Source of the DNA: Flammeovirgaceae bacterium UBA4659
GTDB taxonomy: Bacteria > Bacteroidota > Bacteroidia > Cytophagales > Cyclobacteriaceae
Assembly (NCBI GenBank): GCA_002405445.1
Contig: DHLV01000131.1
Location: 1-20,618 of the forward strand
DNA: 20,618 bases
Reading direction: 5' to 3'
Shown here: in pieces, positions 14,879 through 20,618 of the stretch
Layout of the letters: every line of letters begins with the position of its first letter
Position numbering within the stretch: position 1 is the stretch's first letter
The notes under the pieces: generated by a model
What the model saw: only the letters and a program-made list of their open reading frames with translations
The model's database searches: none
What the model was told of the DNA's origin: nothing
Made by a program: the position numbers and the translations under genes

Positions 14879-16627
14879 ATGACAGCAGATGGCATACAAC
14901 ATATCGAAGTGCAAAAAATAGCAGAAGCCCAAAAAAAGATTTCAGGGTCAGAAGTATTGCTGCGATGCCTGGTGCATGAAAGGGTACAACACATTTTTGG
15001 CTACCCCGGTGGTGCGATTATGCCGGTGTACGATGCGTTGTATCACTATGGCGACCAACTTACGCATTTGTTGGTGCGCCATGAACAGGGCGCGATCCAT
15101 GCAGCACAAGGTTACGCACGGGTGTCCGGAAAGGTGGGTGTAGTATTTGCAACTTCTGGCCCCGGTGCCACCAACCTGGTGACAGGCCTGGCCGATGCTC
15201 AGATTGATTCGACTCCGTTGGTTTGTATCACCGGTCAGGTGTTTGCTCATTTATTGGGAACCGATGCATTTCAGGAAACAGACGTAATCAACACTACGCT
15301 GCCCGTAACCAAATGGAATGTGCAGGTGACGGAGGCAAAGGACATTGCACCGGCAATTGCCAAAGCATTTTATATCGCTGCCAGCGGAAGACCCGGCCCG
15401 GTACTGGTAGACATCACCAAGAATGCGCAGAATGAACTGATCGAAGAGTTCGCCTACGAATCCTGTACACGTGTGCGCACATACAAACCTAAACCTGTTT
15501 TACAACTCGCGCAGGCAGAGGCCGCGGCATCGCTGATCAACCAAGCGAAACGCCCCTACATCCTGGCTGGCCAGGGTGTGTTGTTAGGCGATGCCTGCAA
15601 AGAGTTGCTCGAGTTTTCAAACAAGACTGGAATACCGGTAGCAAACACGTTGCTGGGATTGGGTTCGTTTCCAAGTCATCACCCTAACTATGTGGGGTAC
15701 TTGGGCATGCACGGCAACTACGGACCAAATGTAAACACCAATCAATGCGATGTGTTGATTGCTGTGGGCATGCGTTTTGACGATCGTGTAACCGGTAACG
15801 TAAGCAAGTATGCGAAACAGGCCAAGGTTATTCATATCGACATTGACAAAGCCGAGATCAATAAGATCATCAAAGCTGATGTTGCCCTTCATGCAGATGC
15901 AAAAGAGGCCTTGGCTGCACTCACGAAATTAGTTTCTGTCTGCACGCACAATGACTGGATACAGAGCTTCAGGACCCTCAACCAGTTAGAATACGAAAAA
16001 GTAGTAGAAAAGGAAATCATGAACACCGCCACGCTGAAGATGGCGGAAGTGATACACATGCTTTCGCAGCTAACAAATGGTGAGGCTGTGGTGGTAACAG
16101 ACGTGGGGCAGCACCAGATGGTGACCTCTCGGTATTATCAATTCAAAAACCCACGCACCAGCATTACGTCTGGCGGTGCAGGAACGATGGGGTTTGCGTT
16201 ACCCGCAGCATTGGGTGCAAAGGTGGCAGCTCCCCGCCACGAGGTAATCGCAGTCATTGGCGATGGCGGATACCAGATGACGATGCAGGAATTAGGCACA
16301 ATCATGCAATACAATATCCCTGTGAAAATTCTGGTGTTAAACAATAATTTTTTAGGCATGGTGAGGCAGTGGCAGCAACTGTTTCATGGTAAGCGCTATT
16401 CGTTTACGGAAATGCAGAACCCTGACTTTGTAAAAATCGCAGAAGCCTACAACATTCAAGCTGATAAAGTAACCGACCAAAAGGATTTGGAAGATGCACT
16501 GAAGAAAATGTTGGCTTCCGATACGTCTTACTTTTTAGAGGTGGTGGTGGAGAAAGAAGACAACGTTTTTCCGATGGTGCCCGCGGGGGCGGGAGTGGCA
16601 GAAGTGATATTGGAACTACCGAACTAG
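14879..16627 (+). CDS. ilvB: Acetohydroxyacid synthase large (catalytic) subunit IlvB
   Basis: ThDP-dependent enzyme that joins pyruvate-derived hydroxyethyl to pyruvate (2-acetolactate, valine and leucine branch) or to 2-oxobutanoate (isoleucine branch). It has 582 residues from ATG 14879. An N-terminal ThDP-binding domain contains FGYPGGAIMPVYDAL at 40-54 and the catalytic Glu69 in VRHEQGAIHAAQGYAR. SGPGATNLVTG and GRPGPVLVDITK follow, then a central domain with GMRFDDRVTG. The C-terminal Mg/ThDP motif is GDG at 461-463 through NNN at 488-490. The frame extends to ATG 14810, but those 23 codons show no family similarity and the conserved region begins about 20 residues after 14879. Its regulatory partner ilvN follows. 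Confidence 0.95.
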   Translation: MTADGIQHIEVQKIAEAQKKISGSEVLLRCLVHERVQHIFGYPGGAIMPVYDALYHYGDQLTHLLVRHEQGAIHAAQGYARVSGKVGVVFATSGPGATNLVTGLADAQIDSTPLVCITGQVFAHLLGTDAFQETDVINTTLPVTKWNVQVTEAKDIAPAIAKAFYIAASGRPGPVLVDITKNAQNELIEEFAYESCTRVRTYKPKPVLQLAQAEAAASLINQAKRPYILAGQGVLLGDACKELLEFSNKTGIPVANTLLGLGSFPSHHPNYVGYLGMHGNYGPNVNTNQCDVLIAVGMRFDDRVTGNVSKYAKQAKVIHIDIDKAEINKIIKADVALHADAKEALAALTKLVSVCTHNDWIQSFRTLNQLEYEKVVEKEIMNTATLKMAEVIHMLSQLTNGEAVVVTDVGQHQMVTSRYYQFKNPRTSITSGGAGTMGFALPAALGAKVAAPRHEVIAVIGDGGYQMTMQELGTIMQYNIPVKILVLNNNFLGMVRQWQQLFHGKRYSFTEMQNPDFVKIAEAYNIQADKVTDQKDLEDALKKMLASDTSYFLEVVVEKEDNVFPMVPAGAGVAEVILELPN

Positions 16628-16690
16628 TTGTTCGTTGGCAGTTGTTCGTTATTCATTTGCGAACAACCAATGACAAACAAATGATAACGA
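16628..16690 (+). repeat. Inverted CAA/GTT-rich element in the ilvB-ilvN spacer
   Basis: GTTGTTCG (16641-16648) pairs perfectly with CGAACAAC (16660-16667). The outer flanks (TTGTTCGTTGG at 16628 and CCAATGACAAA after 16667) are imperfectly complementary, so most of the 70-bp spacer can fold into one long hairpin. There is no T-run, so it is not an obvious terminator. Confidence 0.5.
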
Positions 16691-16697
16691 TTTGAAT

Positions 16698-17003
16698 ATG
16701 AAACAAGAATACACATTAGAGATCGTATCTGACAACAACTTCAGTATTCTCAACCGCATTGTGAATGTACTCAACCGCAGGCGTGTGCGCATCAAAAAGC
16801 TGATAGCACATGAAATGGAGGGCGACTTCAAACGAGGAGGTGCGCTGCTGCTGCTTTACACTACACCCGAGATGGTTGAAAAAGTGAAACACCAACTGGA
16901 GAAATTGATTGAGGTAGAGCACGCAGACTATTTTGAAGGAAGCGAAAGGTTTTTGGCATTGATCAACGACAGTACGAGACTTGAACCGATTGCAGCTTCT
17001 TAA
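16698..17003 (+). CDS. ilvN: Acetohydroxyacid synthase small (regulatory) subunit IlvN
   Basis: Small subunit that in this family activates the large subunit and confers feedback inhibition by valine. At 101 residues it is one ACT domain (about 5-75: YTLEIVSDNNFSILNRIVNV, then RRVRIKKLI) without the long C-terminal domain of the 160-residue forms, a short form like E. coli IlvN. The protein starts at ATG 16698; an in-frame TTG two codons earlier is less likely. It lies between ilvB and ilvC. Confidence 0.9.
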   Translation: MKQEYTLEIVSDNNFSILNRIVNVLNRRRVRIKKLIAHEMEGDFKRGGALLLLYTTPEMVEKVKHQLEKLIEVEHADYFEGSERFLALINDSTRLEPIAAS

Positions 17004-17045
17004 AAAACTCATCGACTGCTTGAAAGCATTAATGGGGGAACATAA

Positions 17046-17080
17046 AACTAAAAACGACTAACCAACAACGAACAACTAAA
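17046..17080 (+). repeat. CAA-rich element in the ilvN-ilvC spacer
   Basis: The 86-bp spacer contains CTAACCAACAACGAACAAC about 10-30 bp before ATG 17090, the same word as in the ilvE-ilvD spacer. No inverted partner is seen in this gap. Confidence 0.45.
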
Positions 17081-17089
17081 ATCAAAACT

Positions 17090-18160
17090 ATGGCAAAGAT
17101 TAATTTCGGTGGCACAATAGAAGAAGTAGTGACTCGTGAGGAGTTTCCGATGCACAAGGCGCTTGACGTATTGCGCGGTGAAACGATTGCAATCATTGGG
17201 TATGGCGTGCAAGGGCCTGCACAATCGCTGAACCTCCGCGACAACGGGTTCAACGTGATTGTGGGACAACGCAAGGGCACCAAAACCTGGGACAAAGCCG
17301 TGGCACATGGTTGGGTGCCGGGTGAGAGCCTGTTTGACATAGAAGAAGCCGCCAGGCGCGGAACGATCATTCAGTTTCTCATGAGCGATGCAGGGCAGAT
17401 TGCTACCTGGCCTACCATCAAGCCACACCTGACAAAGGGTAAGGCTTTATATTTTTCACATGGCTTTGGCATCACATTTAAAGACAAAACCGGCATTGTG
17501 CCGCCCGCTGATGTGGATGTGATCCTGGCAGCACCGAAAGGTTCGGGCACCTCGGTGCGCAGGTTGTTTTTACAGGGTAAAGGTATCAACTCCAGTTATG
17601 CGGTATTCCAGGATGCGACAGGAAACGCAAAGACACGCGCCATCGCTTTGGGCATTGGTGTAGGGTCGGGCTATCTGTTTGAAACCGATTTCAAAAAAGA
17701 AGTTTATTCTGACCTGACGGGTGAGCGCGGAACCTTGATGGGTGCCATTGCCGGAATTTTTGAGGCGCAGTATGAGGTGCTGCGCTCGAAGGGGCATTCA
17801 CCTTCGGAGGCATTCAACGAGACAGTCGAAGAATTGACGCAGAGTTTGATGCCTTTGGTGGCCGAAAATGGTATGGATTGGATGTATGCCAACTGCTCTA
17901 CCACCGCACAACGTGGTGCTTTGGATTGGAAAAAGAAATTCAAGGCAGCTACATTGCCTGTGTTCAAAGAGTTATACGACAGTGTAGCCAGTGGTACAGA
18001 AGCGAAACGCACCATCGACACATGCAGCAAGCCCGACTATCGCGAAAAGCTTGCAGAAGAACTTAAGGAACTGCGCGAGAGCGAACTGTGGCAAGCGGGT
18101 GCTGCGGTGCGCGCGTTGAGGCCGGAGAAAGAGAAGGTAGAAGCGAGTATGATCAATTAA
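17090..18160 (+). CDS. ilvC: Ketol-acid reductoisomerase IlvC
   Basis: Mg- and NAD(P)H-dependent enzyme that isomerises and reduces acetolactate or acetohydroxybutyrate to the dihydroxy acid used by IlvD. It has 356 residues, somewhat longer than the 330-residue class I proteins; the extra length is mostly the C-terminal helix. The Rossmann motif is GYGVQGPAQSLNLRDNG. The cofactor loop is VGQRKGTKTWDKA, with Thr at the phosphate-contact positions, which suggests NADPH rather than NADH. SHGFGITF, APKGSGTSVR, then SDLTGERGTLMGAI and EELTQSLMPLVAENGMDWMY carry the metal and substrate ligands of the knotted domain. The start follows an AAAACT leader. Confidence 0.96.
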   Translation: MAKINFGGTIEEVVTREEFPMHKALDVLRGETIAIIGYGVQGPAQSLNLRDNGFNVIVGQRKGTKTWDKAVAHGWVPGESLFDIEEAARRGTIIQFLMSDAGQIATWPTIKPHLTKGKALYFSHGFGITFKDKTGIVPPADVDVILAAPKGSGTSVRRLFLQGKGINSSYAVFQDATGNAKTRAIALGIGVGSGYLFETDFKKEVYSDLTGERGTLMGAIAGIFEAQYEVLRSKGHSPSEAFNETVEELTQSLMPLVAENGMDWMYANCSTTAQRGALDWKKKFKAATLPVFKELYDSVASGTEAKRTIDTCSKPDYREKLAEELKELRESELWQAGAAVRALRPEKEKVEASMIN

Positions 18161-18162
18161 AT

Positions 18163-18230
18163 GGTTGTTGGTTGTTCGTGATTGGTTGCTCATGGGCGTT
18201 CCAATAGCTGATAACTAACAACAACCAACG
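18163..18230 (+). repeat. Inverted CAA/GTT-rich element in the ilvC-ilvA spacer
   Basis: GTTGGTTGTT (18167-18176) is perfectly complementary to AACAACCAAC (18220-18229), 43 nt apart, filling most of the 72-bp spacer. It ends at the ilvA ATG (18233), so folding would place that start next to a stem. No T-run follows. Confidence 0.5.
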
Positions 18231-18232
18231 AA

Positions 18233-19483
18233 ATGGTTTCAGTACAAAATCAACAAATCGACATTCACCGCGCGCACTTGGTGTTGAAAAACATTGTGCT
18301 CAAAACACCGTTGCAGTTTCACCACAAACTGTCAGAGCGGTTGGGTGCTGAGGTGTATTTGAAACGCGAGGATTTGCAGGTGGTGCGCTCGTACAAGATT
18401 CGCGGTGCATATAATTTGATGCACAGTCTATCAGCAGAACAGCGGCAGCGCGGGGTGGTGTGCGCCAGTGCCGGCAACCACGCGCAAGGTGTGGCACTGT
18501 CATGCAAGTTGTTGAACATCAAAGGTGTAATGTACATGCCTGCCATTACGCCCAAGCAGAAGATCAACCAGGTCAAAATGTTTGGTAATGGCTTCATTGA
18601 GATTGTACTCATTGGCGATACGTTTGACGACTGCCAGGCTCATGCCATGAAATTCACCGAAGACAACCACATGACCTTCGTTCCGCCTTTTGATCATCCT
18701 AAAACAATCGAGGGGCAAGGCACAGTAGCAAAAGAGATCTTAGATGAGCAATCAGACATTGATTATTTGTTTGTGCCGATCGGTGGTGGAGGATTGTGCG
18801 CGGGCATGTCACATTATTTCAGCACCTATTCACCGCAAACAAAAATTGTTGGTGTAGAACCCACGGGTGCACCTTCGATGAAAGAGGCGCTAAAGGCCGG
18901 TAAGCCGGTGGTCCTTGAAAAAATACAAAGATTCGTAGATGGTGCGTCAGTCAAAAAAGTAGGAGACCTTACATTTACACTTTGTAAAGATGCGCTGAAC
19001 GATATGTTGCTGGTACCCGAAGGGAAGGTGAGTTCTGCTATTTTACAGCTTTACAATGAAGATGCAATTGTGGCCGAGCCCGCAGGTGCACTGGCCATTG
19101 CGGCACTTGATCAATATGCCGGGCATCTGAACGGCAAACGCGTAGTATGTGTCCTCAGCGGTGGCAACAATGACATCGACCGCATGCAGGAAATCAAGGA
19201 GCGCTCATTATTGTATGAAGGGCTCAAGCATTACTTCATCGTGCGCTTTGCACAGCGCCCCGGGGCTCTCAAGGAATTTGTGAATCACATCCTTGGCCCA
19301 ACAGATGATATTGTGCGTTTCGAGTTTATTCAAAAGCACAACAAGGAAACGGGTCCGGCTTTAATTGGGATAGAATTGAAATCGCGCGAAGATTATCACT
19401 CACTCATTGGCCATATGAATCAATTCAAACTCAATTATACGGAGGTGAACCAGAACGAGAATTTGTTTGAGTATCTGGTGTAG
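18233..19483 (+). CDS. ilvA: Threonine deaminase (threonine dehydratase) IlvA
   Basis: PLP enzyme that converts threonine to 2-oxobutanoate and ammonia, the committed step of isoleucine synthesis. It has 416 residues, the short form with a single C-terminal ACT-like regulatory domain. The PLP lysine is Lys55 in VRSYKIRGAYN, the substrate loop is SAGNHAQG at 79-86, and the phosphate-binding glycines are GGGG at 184-187. The serine/glycine end of the catalytic domain reads VVCVLSGGNNDIDRM. The regulatory domain (about 325-416) starts LLYEGLKHYFIVRFAQRPGALKEF, which suggests isoleucine feedback. A catabolic TdcB would lack this domain. As last gene of the operon it completes the set for isoleucine. 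Confidence 0.95.
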   Translation: MVSVQNQQIDIHRAHLVLKNIVLKTPLQFHHKLSERLGAEVYLKREDLQVVRSYKIRGAYNLMHSLSAEQRQRGVVCASAGNHAQGVALSCKLLNIKGVMYMPAITPKQKINQVKMFGNGFIEIVLIGDTFDDCQAHAMKFTEDNHMTFVPPFDHPKTIEGQGTVAKEILDEQSDIDYLFVPIGGGGLCAGMSHYFSTYSPQTKIVGVEPTGAPSMKEALKAGKPVVLEKIQRFVDGASVKKVGDLTFTLCKDALNDMLLVPEGKVSSAILQLYNEDAIVAEPAGALAIAALDQYAGHLNGKRVVCVLSGGNNDIDRMQEIKERSLLYEGLKHYFIVRFAQRPGALKEFVNHILGPTDDIVRFEFIQKHNKETGPALIGIELKSREDYHSLIGHMNQFKLNYTEVNQNENLFEYLV

Positions 19484-19558
19484 CGTTAACCATATTTTTG
19501 ACGATGCTCTGTCACCTGATTGCTGCATTTCCTCAGGTATCTAATTGTTTGTTAATAC

Positions 19559-19583
19559 GATGGCGCCCTGCTGAAGCGCCATC
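19559..19583. terminator. GC-rich hairpin after ilvA, possible bidirectional terminator
   Basis: GATGGCGC (19559-19566) pairs perfectly with GCGCCATC (19576-19583) across a 9-nt loop. It lies between the converging ends of ilvA and the Fe-S carrier-like gene. No T-run adjoins either side, so intrinsic termination is plausible but not certain. A weaker ACCTGA/TCAGGT pair lies about 20-45 bp upstream. Confidence 0.5.
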
Positions 19584-19589
19584 CTTGCA

Positions 19590-19892
19590 TTACGGCACCT
19601 CCACAAACATAAATCCCCTGGTGTCTGCACCTTCGTAAAAATCTACTTTCTTGCCGATGAGGTACATGGTGTGTTTTTTGTCGACCAGCACCGTAACACC
19701 CTCCATTTGGTAGGTGAGGTCTGAGGCCTTTTGCCGGTCGAACCCGATGATCAGCGATACGCCCCCGCAGCCCCCGCCTTTTACGCCCAGCCGCAGGGCG
19801 TACCCTTCGGGTATTTTCTTGGTTCGCATGATGTGGAGCACCTCTTGAGCTGCGCGGGCAGTAAGGGATACAGGTTGCAGATTATCAAACAT
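19590..19892 (-). CDS. A-type Fe-S carrier-like protein (IscA/HesB family), lacking the C-terminal CGC
   Basis: This 100-residue protein has the HesB/IscA fold signature: VSLTARAAQEV, ALRLGVKGGGCGGVSLIIGF with one cysteine, and MYLIGKKVDFYEG. Classical IscA, SufA and ErpA bind iron or clusters through three cysteines, the last two in a C-terminal CGC; here the chain ends ADTRGFMFVEVP and both are absent. It may therefore be a Bacteroidota subfamily with a different cluster or metal role. The frame could begin at TTG 19910, but that codon is part of a perfect TAATTTTG promoter box, so ATG 19892 is chosen. No isc or suf genes are adjacent. Confidence 0.82.
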   Translation of the reverse strand: MFDNLQPVSLTARAAQEVLHIMRTKKIPEGYALRLGVKGGGCGGVSLIIGFDRQKASDLTYQMEGVTVLVDKKHTMYLIGKKVDFYEGADTRGFMFVEVP

Positions 19893-19907
19893 ATTTAGAA
19901 AGAGTTT

Positions 19908-19915
19908 CAAAATTA
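19908..19915 (-). promoter_or_regulatory. Candidate -7 element for the Fe-S carrier-like gene
   Basis: On the minus strand TAATTTTG matches TAnnTTTG exactly and ends 15 nt before ATG 19892. No TTG is seen at the usual -33 spacing, so support is partial. Confidence 0.45.
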
Positions 19916-19954
19916 TTTAATTTTCGAACATTATCACTTTACCAAAATAATTCC

Positions 19955-20476
19955 ATGAACATAGCCCTTGAACTCATTAAAGTGGTTGTTCCCGCCTCGG
20001 TTGTATTGTATGCTGTCTATTTGATGGTGCGGGCGTTTATCCAGCGTGAGATTGAATTGAAAAAACTGGAGGTGCGTAGCCGAAGCATCGAAACCATCTT
20101 GCCCAGCCGCCTACAGGCGTATGAGCGTATGACGCTGTTTTTGGAGCGGATATCGCCACAAAATCTACTCATCCGTTTAACCAACCCAGCATTTTCGGCC
20201 AAAGACTTTCAAAAAGTGCTGTTGGACGAAATCCGCAACGAATACAACCACAATGCCTCGCAGCAGGTGTATATGAGCGAAGACGTATGGAGCAAAATCA
20301 GAAATGCCAAAGAGGATTTGATCATGTTGATCAACGAGGCTTCAGGCGCCATGATGCCTGATGCAAAGAGCATCGACCTTTCGAAGAAGATTTTTGAACT
20401 GGCAATGGAGAAGAAAGTGGATTTGATATCACTGGCTTTAACGGAATTGAAGAAAGAGATACAGCAAATATTTTAG
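19955..20476 (+). CDS. Conserved Bacteroidota membrane-anchored protein (DUF7935-like)
   Basis: A 173-residue protein of unknown function. One N-terminal transmembrane helix spans about 8-28 (IKVVVPASVVLYAVYLMVRAF) and is followed by a charged, largely helical cytoplasmic part with coiled-coil character at about 30-45 and 155-172. Recognisable pieces are LPSRLQAYERMTLFLERISP at 50-69 and LLDEIRNEYNHNASQQVYMS at about 90-109. The resemblance to the Bacteroidota family named DUF7935 is from memory and not verified. It is divergent from the Fe-S carrier-like gene with 62 bp between starts, and its stop is 1 bp from the next start, so the two downstream genes are probably co-transcribed. Confidence 0.72.
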   Translation: MNIALELIKVVVPASVVLYAVYLMVRAFIQREIELKKLEVRSRSIETILPSRLQAYERMTLFLERISPQNLLIRLTNPAFSAKDFQKVLLDEIRNEYNHNASQQVYMSEDVWSKIRNAKEDLIMLINEASGAMMPDAKSIDLSKKIFELAMEKKVDLISLALTELKKEIQQIF

Positions 20477-20477
20477 G

Positions 20478-20618
20478 ATGTCAAAAACCGCATTGCTGAT
20501 TGGCTCAACCGGTTTGATTGGGAAGCAATTATTGCGTTTGCTGCTTCAAAGTGAGCGTTATCGTAAAGTGGTAGCAGTGGCCCGCAAACCGCTTGAGATA
20601 AGACACGGAAAGTTAGAG
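20478..20618 (+). CDS. NAD(P)-binding Rossmann-fold protein, N-terminal part (runs off window)
   Basis: Forty-seven codons are open to the window edge. The N-terminus KTALLIGSTGLIGKQLLRLL carries the GxxGxxG dinucleotide-binding signature (GSTGLIG) of atypical short-chain dehydrogenases, and VVAVARKPLE matches the second strand. In Bacteroidota such proteins are often annotated as HTATIP2-like or NAD(P)H-binding oxidoreductases. Substrate unknown. It starts 1 bp after the stop of the DUF7935-like gene. Confidence 0.8.
   Translation, partial: MSKTALLIGSTGLIGKQLLRLLLQSERYRKVVAVARKPLEIRHGKLE

Noticed and set aside
19559..19583. Hairpin after ilvA as a mobile-element end or attachment site
   Set aside because: There is a single copy, no flanking direct repeat and no recombinase gene nearby; its place between convergent genes fits a terminator.
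1..20618. CRISPR arrays, rRNA genes, insertion sequences, prophage genes
   Set aside because: No regularly spaced repeats, rRNA-like segments, transposase or phage structural motifs were seen on either strand.

Overview
The window looks like a chromosomal segment of a Bacteroidota bacterium, probably a Cytophagales-type lineage. The evidence is a surface protein with a gliding-motility/type IX secretion (type B) C-terminal domain, promoter-like sites of the Bacteroidota form TTTG-N19-TAnnTTTG, A-rich leaders in place of strong Shine-Dalgarno sites, and protein variants typical of that phylum (LolE/FtsX-like permease, large AsmA-like protein, RlmD, the KARI form, DUF7935-like protein). The assignment rests on family knowledge and was not checked by search.

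Layout. 1-449 (minus) is the N-terminal end of a type IIG-like restriction-modification protein with a PD-(D/E)xK motif. It is visibly AT-richer than its surroundings and is followed by a 249-bp repeat-bearing spacer. 699-1898 (minus) is a NamZ-like (DUF1343/GH171) muramidase lipoprotein. It is divergent from an FtsX/LolE-like permease (1937-3295) with which it shares overlapping promoter sites. The permease meets a 1048-residue AsmA-like protein (3298-6444, minus) tail to tail with 2 bp between stops. tRNA-Lys(TTT) (6574-6646, minus) has its own terminator and a consensus promoter that overlaps the start of a TPR/SH3 membrane protein (6753-7472, plus). A T9SS type B repeat protein (7594-10356, minus) is divergent from rlmD (10430-11878, plus). 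rlmD carries a probable 30-bp in-frame palindromic insertion.

The centrepiece is the isoleucine/valine operon ilvE-ilvD-ilvB-ilvN-ilvC-ilvA (12170-19483). It encodes threonine deaminase, acetohydroxyacid synthase (large and small subunits), ketol-acid reductoisomerase, dihydroxyacid dehydratase and the branched-chain transaminase, so one transcript covers the whole Ile/Val pathway from threonine and pyruvate. In front of ilvE lies what reads as a complete classical transcription attenuator: a 30-codon leader peptide with a Val-Leu-Val-Ile-Ile-Gly-Ile run, a 12-bp terminator hairpin with a U-tract, and an upstream copy of the terminator's right arm, overlapping the leader stop codon, that can pair with the left arm as an antiterminator. 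Four of the five spacers inside the operon carry variants of one CAA/GTT-rich word, and two of these can fold into hairpins.

After ilvA and a GC-rich hairpin come an A-type Fe-S carrier-like protein lacking the C-terminal Cys-Gly-Cys (19590-19892, minus), a small DUF7935-like membrane-anchored protein (19955-20476), and the start of a Rossmann-fold NAD(P)-binding protein that runs off the window (20478-20618).

Several starts were moved from the longest reading frame to a better-supported codon: permease, T9SS protein, rlmD, ilvE, ilvB, ilvN and the Fe-S carrier-like protein. The reason is given in each entry.
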